Virus record (IMG/VR): IMGVR_UViG_3300036782_000052
Coordinates: 1 to 64,000 of that record
Direction: 5' to 3' (one strand)
DNA: 64,000 bases
Source of the DNA: a virus
In this document: piece after piece, positions 27,095 to 35,184 of the stretch
Layout of the letters: each line of letters opens with the position of its first letter
Numbering within the stretch: the first letter of the stretch is position 1
Notes under the pieces: generated by a model
The model's database searches: none
What the model was told of the DNA's origin: nothing
What the model saw: only the letters and a program-made list of their open reading frames with translations
Program-made: the position numbers and the translations under genes

Positions 27095-27123
27095 AGACCC
27101 CGGAGCGATCCGGGGTCTTTTTT
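27095..27123 (+). terminator. Intrinsic terminator of the late operon
   Basis: A perfect 10-bp stem (AGACCCCGGA / TCCGGGGTCT) with GCGA loop is followed by a run of six T. It lies 92 nt after the last late gene and ends the 27-kb plus-strand structural operon before the convergent minus-strand gene at 27153. Confidence 0.95.
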
Positions 27124-27152
27124 GTGCCCAGCGCCTAGCCGATGCGGGCGGA

Positions 27153-27425
27153 TCAGTCGAGCGAGCCAGGAACGCCATCGCGGCCCTGGCGGCCGGCTCC
27201 TCGGATCGACGTTTGCCCGAAGATGCGCTCGGCCCACGCGCGCTGCTGGGCCTCGTCTGGCGGTGGGATCTCGATCAATCCCTCGGCGAAACGCCCGCCC
27301 TCCACCATCACACCGGCGACCATGGCGACAATGGGCTGCCCCCTATCGTCCTCGCCGGTCCACATCCTGACCATGACGTCGCCCGCCATGAAGAAGTGCT
27401 TGGTTGGCTCGATTGTCAACTTCAT
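27153..27425 (-). CDS. Hypothetical protein
   Basis: The 90-residue protein (KLTIEPTKHFFMAGDVMVRMW, then IVAMVAGVMVEGG) is a small alpha-beta protein of no recognised family. ATG at 27425 has a GGAG ribosome-binding site 7 nt upstream and is preferred to the GTG six bases further up. It converges with the late operon and follows the CxxCxxCC gene on the same strand. Confidence 0.7.
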   Translation of the reverse strand: MKLTIEPTKHFFMAGDVMVRMWTGEDDRGQPIVAMVAGVMVEGGRFAEGLIEIPPPDEAQQRAWAERIFGQTSIRGAGRQGRDGVPGSLD

Positions 27426-27458
27426 GCTCACGCTCCTCGACGCACCGTAACATCCAGG

Positions 27459-28085
27459 TCACGACGCCTTGGCATCGCGAGTGGCCCGCGCATCGGCGAG
27501 CACCTTCTGTTCCAGCGTGTCGCGCGGCACGATGGTGCTGCCCTGCTGGTGCCATTTGCCATCCGCGCACAATGGCGGCGGAAACAGCACCACGGCTTTC
27601 GTGCTACTCCAGCGGATGATGGCGCCAACGCCATATTTCTCCGCCATCCGCACCAGATACGCCCGCAGCTCGTGCGCGTGATGCGCGTCGGGATAGGCCG
27701 GATCGACCCACACTTGCAGCACCGTCACGATGCGATCGGGACCGCCAGCGTTGTTGCGCATATTGACGTGATCGTATTCGAGGTCGATGACGTAATGGCA
27801 TCGATCCGGCCGCGGCATCCCCTTGGTCTCGGCATCCGCCAGCCAGCGGCAGGACCACGAGCGGCAGCTGTTCGGCCGGTGGTCGTAGACCGTGCAGCCC
27901 TTGCCGGCCCGCGAATATCGGCAGCGCACGCCAGCCGCTTTGCTGAGCTGCGGCACCGGCACGAGCTTGCAACACAATCGGCAGTCCGAACAAGTGCGGC
28001 CGGTGCCGACGTTGTCGAATGTCAAGTGTGCGTTGCCTTCGGCATCTTCGCGGAACGTCATGCGGTCGCCGGCGAACTCGATCAT
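27459..28085 (-). CDS. YkgJ-like putative zinc/iron-chelating CxxCxxCC protein
   Basis: The 208-residue protein has a Cys cluster CSDCRLCCK near residue 33, then RCRYSRAGKGCTVYDHRPNSCRSW near 55-77. This is the YkgJ-family pattern (CxxCxxCC followed by C and YxxRPxxCR). Members are thought to bind metal; a phage role is not known. It heads a two-gene minus-strand unit with 27153-27425, 33 nt apart. The 249-nt gap to its left-hand divergent neighbour probably holds both promoters. Confidence 0.8.
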   Translation of the reverse strand: MIEFAGDRMTFREDAEGNAHLTFDNVGTGRTCSDCRLCCKLVPVPQLSKAAGVRCRYSRAGKGCTVYDHRPNSCRSWSCRWLADAETKGMPRPDRCHYVIDLEYDHVNMRNNAGGPDRIVTVLQVWVDPAYPDAHHAHELRAYLVRMAEKYGVGAIIRWSSTKAVVLFPPPLCADGKWHQQGSTIVPRDTLEQKVLADARATRDAKAS

Positions 28086-28334
28086 TTTGCCCTATTCGTT
28101 TCAGGAGAGGCGAACGACCCGGTTCCTGGAAATATTGTAACTGGCACAACAATCAGTTTGCAGCCGCGAAATCTTGTGCGCAAGATGGCACCGCGAAGGC
28201 TCGGGGAGCGCAATAAAGGCCATGTCTACGCCGGTTGTCCGTCGGCAATCCGCCGACGCGTGGGTCGTTCTGTTCTTGGTTTTTGCTCTAAGCCATGACA
28301 ATCATGTTACGCTCGATCCGACCGAGGCGACGCC
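28086..28334. promoter_or_regulatory. Divergent intergenic region
   Basis: This gap separates the minus-strand CxxCxxCC gene from a plus-strand cluster of small genes and should hold promoters for both. Visible structures are a 7-bp hairpin CGTCGGC-AATCC-GCCGACG near 28231-28249 and an imperfect GAAC...GTTC pair near 28110. A promoter cannot be picked with confidence by eye. A 40-codon minus-strand frame here lacks a ribosome-binding site and is not annotated. Confidence 0.35.
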
Positions 28335-28610
28335 ATGAGCGCGACCGAGCAGGGTGCCTATCTGGTCTGGAGTTTCGAGCACGAAGGCTGGTGCGACGGG
28401 CAACGCGGCTACACCAGACGTTTGACCGAGGCCAGGCGGTTCACGCGGATCGGCGCGATGCGGATCTGCCATGCCGCCGTCACTGCCGCCGCTCGCCGTC
28501 TTGGCATGTTGCCAGACCTGCCGGTGCGCTGGGATGATGTCGAGGAGATCGCGCGCATCTATAGCGGGCGGCGTCATTCAGAGTGCCGGGGAGACGAGCC
28601 ATGGATCTAA
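28335..28610 (+). CDS. Hypothetical protein
   Basis: The 91-residue protein (YLVWSFEHEGWCDGQRGYTRRL, ARRFTRIGAMRICHAAV, late RHSECRGDEPWI) begins with a short pattern seen in small phage proteins that start with a YLVWSxEHxxWW-like motif. ATG at 28335 follows GAGGCGACGCC. It is the first gene of a four-gene plus-strand cluster. Function unknown. Confidence 0.7.
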   Translation: MSATEQGAYLVWSFEHEGWCDGQRGYTRRLTEARRFTRIGAMRICHAAVTAAARRLGMLPDLPVRWDDVEEIARIYSGRRHSECRGDEPWI

Positions 28611-28617
28611 ACGTGTC

Positions 28618-28833
28618 ATGAGCGAACAGTACCTGGGCGACGGCTTGTTCGTGTCATTCGACGGCTATGCCCTGAAGCTGCGCGCGCCGCGCCAAGATGG
28701 CGACCACGTCGTGTTCATCGAGCCGGCGATGTTCCAGGAGCTGGTGCGTTTTGCCGATCACGTCTGGAAGGGCCGAACTTGGTCCCAACCGCTGAAGGAA
28801 CAGGCGGGTGCGGATGAGCCGCATCGTCCTTGA
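28618..28833 (+). CDS. Hypothetical protein
   Basis: The 71-residue product (YLGDGLFVSFDGYALKLRAP, VVFIEPAMFQELVRFADHVW) belongs to a type of small protein often seen in phages of alphaproteobacteria, with a beta-hairpin then a helix. ATG at 28618 is 7 nt after the previous stop; it overlaps the start of the next gene by 20 nt. Function unknown. Confidence 0.7.
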   Translation: MSEQYLGDGLFVSFDGYALKLRAPRQDGDHVVFIEPAMFQELVRFADHVWKGRTWSQPLKEQAGADEPHRP

Positions 28834-29053
28834 AACGGCTCTGATCGTGGTCGTGGCGTTAAACGTGCTCCTCTCCTGTTGGCAGTGCTGGCGGATACGG
28901 ACGTGGGGCCGGGTGAACCGGGCCATGAATGCGTCGTTGTGGATTGCGCTGCGCACCGGTTCGCCGCTGACGCAGATCGAGCTGGCGCGGTTTATGATCC
29001 ACCAGCGCCAGCTCTCACCCATCACTTTCGTGCGGGTCGTCGAGGAGGAATGA
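28814..29053 (+). CDS. Small single-pass membrane protein
   Basis: The 79-residue protein has one N-terminal membrane segment (IVLETALIVVVALNVLLSCW) followed by a basic cytosolic part (RIRTWGRVNRAMN) and a soluble helix. ATG at 28814 is preferred over the GTG two codons upstream. It overlaps both neighbours (20 nt upstream, ATGA downstream), so the cluster is translationally coupled. Function unknown. Confidence 0.6.
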   Translation: MSRIVLETALIVVVALNVLLSCWQCWRIRTWGRVNRAMNASLWIALRTGSPLTQIELARFMIHQRQLSPITFVRVVEEE

Positions 29054-29289
29054 CCGACGACGAACAGGCTGAATGGGACTTGCTCAAGATGGCTAACGCG
29101 AAGGGCAAGTTCGCTGTCGGGATTGGCGCCGACAATCAACGGCTAGGCCAGGCGCTTGAGCGCTTGCTGGTCAGGCGGTGGGTGACGCTCATCGACGTCT
29201 CGCCGATCAAATTCGATCCGGGCCGTTTGTATCGTATCTTCCTAGCGACTGACGAAGCGATGATCTGGTTTCGCCGGTCAAGAAGTTGA
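29050..29289 (+). CDS. Hypothetical small protein
   Basis: The 79-residue product (DEQAEWDLLKMANAKGKFAV, LGQALERLLVRRWVTLIDVS, LYRIFLATDEAMIWF) looks like a compact winged-helix-sized domain, possibly DNA-binding, but no family is recognised. ATG at 29050 overlaps the previous stop after a GAGGAGGA ribosome-binding site. Confidence 0.65.
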   Translation: MTDDEQAEWDLLKMANAKGKFAVGIGADNQRLGQALERLLVRRWVTLIDVSPIKFDPGRLYRIFLATDEAMIWFRRSRS

Positions 29290-29415
29290 CCAATCAAGTG
29301 TGTGCAAATTTTGCACGAACTGAGGGACTACCACAGTTTCGTTTCCGACCATCTTTGATAGAACACGTTGTTTGTGTTCTCATAGGCTGTGAAAAATAGT
29401 CGGGAGATATAAAAG
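29290..29415 (+). promoter_or_regulatory. Intergenic region with two palindromes (operator candidates)
   Basis: A perfect 15-bp palindrome GTGCAAATTTTGCAC lies near 29301-29315. A second inverted repeat, GAACAC-N7-GTGTTC, covers 29361-29379 directly after a TTGATA -35-like hexamer (29355-29360). Read differently, it contains GAACACGTTGTTT, a near match to the GAAC-N5-GTTC operator seen at the repressor switch. Both palindromes sit just upstream of a gene that may itself encode a regulator (29416). Confidence 0.5.
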
Positions 29416-30138
29416 GTGCGTGCTCATGATCAGACTATCGTCGCGCTCGCGGTCAATCAGACACCGTACGCCGAAATTGCCCGCATCGTTCAAATGAGCT
29501 ATCCAGGCGTCCATGCAGCGGCGCGGCGGCTCGATGACAAGATTGCCCAGACGCGAGAATTGATAGCGAACGGTCATTCCACCAAAGCGGCGGTCGAGCA
29601 GATCATGGGACAATTGAATGGAGCCGCTGCGCCGCCTGCGCCCGTTGCCTCTGTTACGAAGCCTGCCGCCAACCCAGCAACGAACCCGCGTCCGGCGCCG
29701 CCTCCTGTCGAAGCTGAGCCGCCGCCCCCAGCCGCCGCGTCGCCCGCATCGCCGCGCATTACTTTCGCGGCTCCTGCAGAGCCTCAACCACGGATTTACG
29801 AAACGCCACGGCTTTACGATGGCCGCCGACTGCGGCAGCCGCCGCCAAAGCCCCCATCAACGGATTGGGCCGCCCAAGGCTGGAAGCGCTTTGCCAAAGC
29901 GATTGTGGACGACGACACCGAGATCACCGTGCTGGCCAAGGCCTACGATGCGGCAGAGGACTGCTTCATTTGGCGGCGCTTTGAGCCGTGTGTTTGGGTG
30001 GGGCGAGGTCTCGATGGGGTGCGGGCGGTGAGCCCGACAGTGGATAAGGATGACGCGGGCCTGCTTGATTTGGGCTGGCATCCGGTGGCGTGGCGGCTGA
30101 TGGATCCGGTTGAGCCGCCGCCGGACAACTGGCGTTGA
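29416..30138 (+). CDS. Putative regulator with N-terminal HTH-like segment and Pro-rich linker
   Basis: The 240-residue protein opens with a helix-turn-helix-like stretch (ALAVNQTPYAEIARIVQMSY, then PGVHAAARRLDDKI) resembling sigma-70 region-4-type or GcrA-like DNA-binding starts. Residues 72-115 are a Pro/Ala linker. The C-terminal domain (KRFAKAIVDDDTEITVLAKAYD, FIWRRFEPCVWVGRGLD) is not recognised. GTG at 29416 follows GGGAGATATAAAAG. Two palindromes upstream suggest regulation, perhaps by itself. Confidence 0.6.
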   Translation: MRAHDQTIVALAVNQTPYAEIARIVQMSYPGVHAAARRLDDKIAQTRELIANGHSTKAAVEQIMGQLNGAAAPPAPVASVTKPAANPATNPRPAPPPVEAEPPPPAAASPASPRITFAAPAEPQPRIYETPRLYDGRRLRQPPPKPPSTDWAAQGWKRFAKAIVDDDTEITVLAKAYDAAEDCFIWRRFEPCVWVGRGLDGVRAVSPTVDKDDAGLLDLGWHPVAWRLMDPVEPPPDNWR

Positions 30139-30215
30139 TCTGCGTGGGGCTGGTCGGCACCGGGCTGATTTTGCTGGCCTTGGCCGCACTGCTTTGGCGC
30201 AGTCTCACACGGTAA
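30135..30215 (+). CDS. Very small membrane peptide (26 aa)
   Basis: TTG at 30135 overlaps the preceding stop (TTGA) and opens a 26-residue frame that is almost entirely one membrane segment (VGLVGTGLILLALAALLW) ending in a basic RSLTR. The overlap suggests translational coupling. The gene overlaps the end of the convergent gene at 30205 by 11 nt. Length makes it uncertain; similar coupled mini-membrane genes occur elsewhere in this window. Confidence 0.4.
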   Translation: MICVGLVGTGLILLALAALLWRSLTR

Positions 30216-30825
30216 AAACCGCCTGGTCTTCGCCCTCATGGGCGATGGTCACGCGGACGGCGGGCTGGACGCGAAAGCCGGGATAGTTGCTCGGAACGGC
30301 AGCGAAGACCAAGCTCGCCGTGCAGCACTCGGGCAGACTGCCGATGTCGGAGCCGATCACCGCGGCGACCACCCGAGCCGCCAGGTGCAGCATGTCCTCG
30401 ACGGTCACTTTCAGGTAGCCGGCGATCGGCTCCCTGGCGTCGCCGAGCGCACCCGTGAAGATGGCATGCTCGGTCGCCCATTCGAGTTCGAAGGACGGCG
30501 GATAGAAACTGATCGATTGGACCAGCCCATCACTGCAGCAAACGGTGGCGCGTTTGACGCCCCGGGCCAGGGCGAAAGCCCCCAGCAGCAACGTCGCACG
30601 GCGAAGCGCGATCTCGCTGTATGCCCACCGCGAGCCGGCCAGCCGCGTCTTCCTTCCGTGCAGGCTGTCGTCCAGCATCCACCAGATCGCCCGGATGCTG
30701 CTGCCCTCGGTCCGTAGCGTCGCTGAGATGGGCGAGGCCATCAGCAACGCCACCATGCGGCCGATCTCCTCGATCGGGATAAGGTGCCAGCCGGTATCGC
30801 TCGGCGGAGAGACTGGCTCAGTCAT
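30205..30825 (-). CDS. Hypothetical protein
   Basis: The 206-residue protein contains GWHLIPIEEIGRMVALLMAS, IRAIWWMLDDSLHGRK, LRRATLLLGAFALARG and a C-terminal VQPAVRVTIAHEGEDQAVF. ATG at 30825 is preferred; the frame stays open upstream but would overlap the small gene at 30848. Its C-terminal layout (a helix of the MLHLAARVVAAVIGSDIGSL type, then a strand pair) resembles the C-terminus of 30964-31368 (HLAAAVIGQVIPTEEAV, then FKIHLRQP), so the two may be paralogues. Function unknown. Confidence 0.65.
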   Translation of the reverse strand: MTEPVSPPSDTGWHLIPIEEIGRMVALLMASPISATLRTEGSSIRAIWWMLDDSLHGRKTRLAGSRWAYSEIALRRATLLLGAFALARGVKRATVCCSDGLVQSISFYPPSFELEWATEHAIFTGALGDAREPIAGYLKVTVEDMLHLAARVVAAVIGSDIGSLPECCTASLVFAAVPSNYPGFRVQPAVRVTIAHEGEDQAVFTV

Positions 30826-30847
30826 GTGGGGCGACCCGACCAAATAT

Positions 30848-30967
30848 TTAGGAGAACAGCCCAAAGCCGAATAGCCAGCAGACGCCGATCGCGGCGCCAC
30901 CAAAGAAGATCGCGCCAACAATTCGCCACGTCGTCTGTTTCATGCTCTCACCCATCGTCACGGTCAT
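30848..30967 (-). CDS. Small membrane protein (39 aa)
   Basis: ATG at 30967 overlaps the stop of the upstream gene (ATGA), and the frame runs 39 codons. It encodes one membrane segment (VGAIFFGGAAIGVCWLFGFG) after a basic KQTTWRI stretch. Internal ATGs at 30955 and 30943 could also start it. Coupling, clear membrane helix and snug fit between two genes support it as real. Role unknown. Confidence 0.6.
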   Translation of the reverse strand: MTVTMGESMKQTTWRIVGAIFFGGAAIGVCWLFGFGLFS

Positions 30968-31368
30968 GCCGCGACCTCACCCACGGCGCCGATCGGCTGG
31001 CGCAGGTGGATTTTGAAGTCCGGCTCATCAACCCAGGTCTCGCAGTGCGCGCCGCGGACGAAGCCGACCGCCTGCGCCACCTGCCAAACCGCTTCCTCGG
31101 TCGGGATAACCTGGCCGATGACCGCGGCGGCCAGGTGACGACAAGGCCCGCGAGGATGCCCGGTTTCGATCAGGAAGATGACGCGAAACTGGTAATAGCT
31201 CCATTTGACGATCGTCGATTGGTTGTTCAGGCGGTCGGCAAGCCACGCGCGGCCATGCTTGGTCAACATCCGCAGCGCGTTCTGCTGGATATCGATTGGG
31301 TGTTGGCAGGCGACCAGGCGAAGGTCATCGAGCGTGTCGCGGATGCAGTCGGGTAAGAAGTTGTCCAT
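30964..31368 (-). CDS. Hypothetical protein (possible paralogue of 30205-30825)
   Basis: The 134-residue product (NFLPDCIRDTLDDLRLVACQ, ADRLNNQSTIVKWSYYQFRV, FLIETGHPRGPCRHLAAAVI) has a late strand DEPDFKIHLRQPIG. ATG at 31368 follows GGGGGGAGCTG, a strong ribosome-binding site. It is the middle gene of a minus-strand operon that begins with the winged-helix protein at 32252. No family recognised. Confidence 0.65.
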   Translation of the reverse strand: MDNFLPDCIRDTLDDLRLVACQHPIDIQQNALRMLTKHGRAWLADRLNNQSTIVKWSYYQFRVIFLIETGHPRGPCRHLAAAVIGQVIPTEEAVWQVAQAVGFVRGAHCETWVDEPDFKIHLRQPIGAVGEVAA

Positions 31369-31385
31369 CAGCTCCCCCCTCTTCG

Positions 31386-32252
31386 TCAATCTGGCAACCA
31401 TGCCGCCCGATTCGGTGGGCGGCAGAACTCAAGGTGAACGACCTTGTTCTGCATGGTCATGGCGATCGCCGTGGCGGTTTCGTCGGGCTGCCGATTCGAC
31501 CAAGCTAGCGAATCGAATCGAGTCGCCGCCGGAGTCCCATCATCCCCATAGAGAACAAAAGCGAACTTGTGGTTAAATCCAGTCAGCACGCCCTCCTCGA
31601 TCTTGCCGCCAGGAAGGTCGCGATAGATCACGCGGCGGCCGAGGTCGGCCGAGGTCGGATGGATCATTTGTGAAATTCCCCCAACATTACCAGAACGCAC
31701 GGCTTCTTGGCGAGCCAATTCGGCGATCTGTTCGGCGGGTGTCCTTACCGGAGGTTGTGGGTTTAGGCGAGGCCCACTCCGGGCGGGCAATTCCAAACTG
31801 TCTATGAACCCCAAGTTCTGATTTTCTTTAGCTTTCTTCCCTTCCTTATGGGACGACAGTTTGGATGAAGAAGATTGCTCACGAGGAGGTTGCCGATCTG
31901 CCACGGTCTCCGGGAACAGCAGCACGTAGGCGTTGGCCGTCTGACCGAACAGATTGCGGCGTTGGATAACTTGGAGGAAACCGACCTCTTTGAAACTGTC
32001 GAGCCAGCGTTGCACCGTCCTGGGCTCGCAGTCGGCGCGTTTCGCGATACTTTCCATCGTCGGATACAAGGCGCCATCGATCCCCATGAAACTCACCAGG
32101 GAATCGGCCACTTGTCGGGCCTTGGCATTCGAGCGCGGCCAGTAGGCTCCGATCCGCTCTACCCAGCGGATTTGTTGCTCAATGCTGACGTCCTGCGACG
32201 GGGCCGGACCGCTTTGGCTCCCCTTGTGGTAGGGGCGGCGTTTTATACTCAT
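31386..32252 (-). CDS. Winged-helix protein of the phage replication/HTH_36 type
   Basis: The 288-residue protein has an N-terminal winged helix near residues 45-110: NAKARQVADSLVSFMGIDGA, LYPTMESIAKRADCEPRTVQ, RWLDSFKEVGFLQVIQRRN, and TANAYVLLFP. This is the HTH_36 arrangement found in phage O-like replication initiators and plasmid Rep proteins. A charged Ser/Lys linker follows, then a C-terminal domain (RRVIYRDLPGGKIEEGVLTG) similar in feel to small SH3-like modules. It heads the minus-strand unit. It could be a replication or transcription factor; the iteron-bearing DUF1376 gene at 44075 is a second replication candidate. Confidence 0.7.
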   Translation of the reverse strand: MSIKRRPYHKGSQSGPAPSQDVSIEQQIRWVERIGAYWPRSNAKARQVADSLVSFMGIDGALYPTMESIAKRADCEPRTVQRWLDSFKEVGFLQVIQRRNLFGQTANAYVLLFPETVADRQPPREQSSSSKLSSHKEGKKAKENQNLGFIDSLELPARSGPRLNPQPPVRTPAEQIAELARQEAVRSGNVGGISQMIHPTSADLGRRVIYRDLPGGKIEEGVLTGFNHKFAFVLYGDDGTPAATRFDSLAWSNRQPDETATAIAMTMQNKVVHLEFCRPPNRAAWLPD

Positions 32253-32552
32253 TTCCTCGGCTCCAAAAAGAGCCGGACGGATCCCTTGGGCACAAATTCG
32301 CTACATCAAGTTTTTTCCACTTGATCGAGCGGCTGATTCGGGGCACATGGGAGGGAGTTTCAGTCCTCTCATGTGCCGTCGGTGTGGTTCCCAAATACGT
32401 CCGTGGCTGGACGGGGGATCGCTCCGGCGGTTTCTACATTCAAGCTCCTTTTGCGACGCCCGGCCGAATCCGGCGGGCGGCTCAACAACCTTGACAAGAA
32501 AACTGTTTGTTATAACCCGAGTCAAGCAATTGTATTCGGGGGCGAAGCTTCG
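32253..32552. promoter_or_regulatory. Divergent promoter region with a long inverted repeat
   Basis: A 12-bp inverted repeat with one G-T mismatch (arms 32343-32354 and 32365-32376, 10-base loop) lies between the minus-strand winged-helix gene and the plus-strand methyltransferase. On the plus strand a TTGACA hexamer occurs near 32491, followed about 14 bases later by TATAAC; the spacing is short. Between them lies AAACTGTTTGTT, a loose match to the GAAC-N5-GTTC operator. No T-run follows the hairpin, so it looks more like an operator or RNA structure than a terminator. Confidence 0.45.
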
Positions 32553-33383
32553 GTGTCGGAAGCGATCAATCGCGTGCATGAGCAATGCGTGTGTGAAACC
32601 GAACTGGCACAGCGGCTGCGGGCGGCAAATCGGCTTGAGCGGAGGCCGATGTATGGCGAGATCGCCGATGAATACACCCGCCGATTTCCCGAACATCTGC
32701 CGAAGGACAGCGCGCGGAAAGTGCGGACGGCCGGGTTCGAGCGGCGTTTCCTAGCCCGGTTTCTGGCGCCGACGATGACCGTCGCCGAGATCGGCCCGGG
32801 GCGCTGTCATTTGGCCTTTTCGTTGGCGCCGCTGGTCGGGCATATCTATGGCATCGATGTCGCCAGCGGCTACGTCGACAAGGACAGGGCGCCAGCCAAT
32901 TTCGACCTGATGTTGACCGATGGCATTCATCTGCCACCGCCCACCGCGAGTGTCGATCTGGTCATCAGCAATCAGCTCATGGAGCATTTGCATCCGGAGG
33001 ACGCGATCGAGCAGCTGCACGAAATCCATCGCATCTTGAAACCCGGTGGCGGCTACGTCTGCGTTACCCCGAGTTGCATCAACGGCCCGCATGATTGCTC
33101 GGCCTATTTCGATGATCTCCCGTGCCCGATCCGTGGCAAAAACTATGCGGCGACTGGGCTGCATCTGAAGGAGTACACCACCCGCGAGATCGTCCAGGTG
33201 TTTCTCGATGTCGGATTTCGCGAGGTGCAAACCTGGATTGGCGCGCGAGGCTACTATGTCTCGGTGCCGACGGCGCTCTTGAACCTGATCGAAGCTGGCG
33301 CGCAACTGGCCCCCGCCGAGCTGCGCAAACGCTCACCCCTGCTGGGGACGATCGTGGGCAACCGCCTCTATGCGGTGAAGTAG
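32553..33383 (+). CDS. Class I SAM-dependent methyltransferase
   Basis: The 276-residue protein contains the Rossmann motif I TVAEIGPGRCHLAFSLAP, an acidic VYGID-like IYGIDVASGYVD after it, the VDLVISNQLMEHLHPEDAI motif of Methyltransf_11-type enzymes, and RILKPGGGYVCVTPS. The substrate may be a small molecule, sugar or lipid; it lacks DNA methylase DPPY motifs. GTG at 32553 is chosen since the frame upstream overlaps the promoter region; ATG at 32649 is an alternative. It overlaps the convergent gene 33333-33584 at its 3' end. Confidence 0.8.
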   Translation: MSEAINRVHEQCVCETELAQRLRAANRLERRPMYGEIADEYTRRFPEHLPKDSARKVRTAGFERRFLARFLAPTMTVAEIGPGRCHLAFSLAPLVGHIYGIDVASGYVDKDRAPANFDLMLTDGIHLPPPTASVDLVISNQLMEHLHPEDAIEQLHEIHRILKPGGGYVCVTPSCINGPHDCSAYFDDLPCPIRGKNYAATGLHLKEYTTREIVQVFLDVGFREVQTWIGARGYYVSVPTALLNLIEAGAQLAPAELRKRSPLLGTIVGNRLYAVK

Positions 33384-33584
33384 ACTGCCGTCCTCGCGGA
33401 GTTCGGCGAGCATGTTCTCGCGCGTGGCCGCGGCATCGGGGTGGCTCAGTTGCGCCAGGGTTTCGGCGCAGCCCGCGTAGAACGCCCAGCGCGCGATAGT
33501 CATGGCGCATCGTGGCATGCCCGCCATCCGCAGGGCCTGCTCCAGCGGCGCCCAAGACGAGGCGATCGTGCGAACAAATAGCAT
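33333..33584 (-). CDS. Hypothetical protein
   Basis: The 83-residue product (TIASSWAPLEQALRMAGMPR, CAMTIARWAFYAGCAETLAQ) is helical. ATG at 33584 has GGGGGAC 4 nt upstream. It overlaps the methyltransferase end by 51 nt on the opposite strand. A single minus-strand gene between plus-strand neighbours; function unknown. Confidence 0.55.
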   Translation of the reverse strand: MLFVRTIASSWAPLEQALRMAGMPRCAMTIARWAFYAGCAETLAQLSHPDAAATRENMLAELREDGSLLHRIEAVAHDRPQQG

Positions 33585-33670
33585 TTCCGTCCCCCTATTG
33601 AAAAAACAAACTAATTGTTCTCAAACTCGGCGCGGTACTACCGAGCGTAAACCAGCCGGGATGGTTCGCC

Positions 33671-34144
33671 ATGAAAAACCGAGACAATGTCCGCTCGATC
33701 CGCGGGCTTGACGCAGAGACCTGGGAAATGGCCGGAAACTGTGCCGGTCGCGCCGACGAGACGCTAGCCGCGTGGCTGAAACGTGCCATCGAGCAGCTGG
33801 CTGCGGGAGAGGCGTCCGGCCCACGGTTTGTACTACCGGGTAAACCGGAACCAAACGTGAAACAGGTCGGGATGGACATCCACGATGTTGGGGTGCTGTT
33901 GCAGTCGATGAGCGCTTTCGTTGTGGCCACCCAGACGCGACCCAAGAAGCTGGTGCTCAACAGAGCGCATCGCTTGTTTGATGCCTGCGTGCGATCGGGC
34001 CTCGGCATGCGCCCACCCGCCAGGTCTCCAGGCTTCGATGTACTACGCGATGTACTACCTGAGCCGAAAAACGTACTACACGATGACATTTCAATAGCTT
34101 CCGAAGAGGGCGACGGCACCCGCGAGGAGGATGCCGTCGCCTAA
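33671..34144 (+). CDS. Putative DNA-binding protein (RHH-like start)
   Basis: The N-terminus (VRSIRGLDAETWEMAGNCAG, RADETLAAWLKRAIEQLA) has the strand-helix-helix feel of ribbon-helix-helix regulators or related plasmid-type proteins. The C-terminal half is charged and probably disordered. Upstream, TTGAAA at 33598-33603 and a near-operator AAAC-TAATT-GTTC (33608-33620) suggest repressor control like that of the switch. It is the last gene before the repeat region. Confidence 0.6.
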   Translation: MKNRDNVRSIRGLDAETWEMAGNCAGRADETLAAWLKRAIEQLAAGEASGPRFVLPGKPEPNVKQVGMDIHDVGVLLQSMSAFVVATQTRPKKLVLNRAHRLFDACVRSGLGMRPPARSPGFDVLRDVLPEPKNVLHDDISIASEEGDGTREEDAVA

Positions 34145-34149
34145 GCTTC

Positions 34150-35184
34150 GTGACCGTCCTGCCGAGCCCGACCGCGCCCAGTCCGGCGCTGCCTTCACGA
34201 GCCGCACCTGGACCGCCACGCCATCCCTGGCCTTGCCGAGCCCTGGCGTTGCGCGCCGTGACCGCCACGCCTCGCCGAGCCAAATCCAGCCTAGCATCGA
34301 CATGCCAGTCCTCGACCGCCGGGCCGGACCGGGCCACGCCGTGACCGGCCGCGCCCCGCCATGCCTCCACCGTCGCCAGTGGCGGCCTCGACCGCCAAGC
34401 CCGGCAGTGCCGTGCCAGCCCGCGCCATGCCCAGCCGCGCCTTGCGCTCGCCAATCCTCGACCGCCAGGCCCAGCCTCGCACTGGCTTGCCGTGACCGGC
34501 CGCGCCATGCCGGTCCTCGCCCCGCCAGTCCGAACCGCGACCGCCGCGCCAGGCCGTTGCCAAGGACGAGCCGGACCACGCCTAGCCGTGCCAAGCCAAA
34601 CCTCGACCGCCCCGCGCCGCCTGCCCAAGCCTCGCCAAGCCTCGAAACTCCGCGCACAACGATGCCTCGACCGCCTGGCCTAGACCTGCCTCGGCAGGCC
34701 TCGCCATACGCCGCCCCGACCGCCTTTCCATGACCCAGCCCACCCATAAGCTCTCGCTTCCGGATGGACGATTTGCGCCCTATTGCAAGCCAAGCCCCGC
34801 CTCGCCTTACCGGGCAATCGCATGCCAGTCCTCGACCGCCATGCCTCGCCAATCCTCCCCAGGACTGGACGCGCCGGGCCTGCCTTGACCGCCAAGCCCC
34901 GCCCTGACATGCCCAGCGAACGCCGCGCCGGACCCCGCCAAGCCACCCCAAGCCGCGACCGCCAAGGCCACACGTCGCCGCGCCAGGCCGAGCCCTGCCT
35001 TTGCTCGACCCGCCATGGCATTCCGTGACCGCCAGGCCTCGCCCCGCCATCACCGGACAGGCCGCGCCCGGCCGCGCCTTGCCGTGCCGCGACCGCCATG
35101 CCGTGCCACGCCGAACCTCGCCGCGCCGGGGGCCGCCCGGCCTAGCCAGTTCCTCGACCGCCTTTCCATGACCCAGCCCACCCA
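34150..35184. repeat. About 1 kb of degenerate GACCGCC-centred repeats, no credible gene
   Basis: Fifteen copies of (T/C)(C/G)GACCGCC occur on the plus strand between about 34211 and 35163, most 49-79 bases apart with 64-70 the commonest spacing, embedded in CGCCAxGCC-type sequence. Long minus-strand open frames here encode only Gly/Arg/Ala low-complexity sequence and change phase, so I do not call them genes. A segment of about 56 bases containing the 3' end of the next gene and its flank is present twice (about 34717-34773 and 35156-35211), separated by about 438 bases. The region may be an origin, recombination hot spot or replication-slippage product. Confidence 0.8.

Noticed and set aside
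28101-28301. Minus-strand frame in the divergent gap
   Set aside because: No ribosome-binding site at any start and no coupling; composition unlike neighbouring genes.
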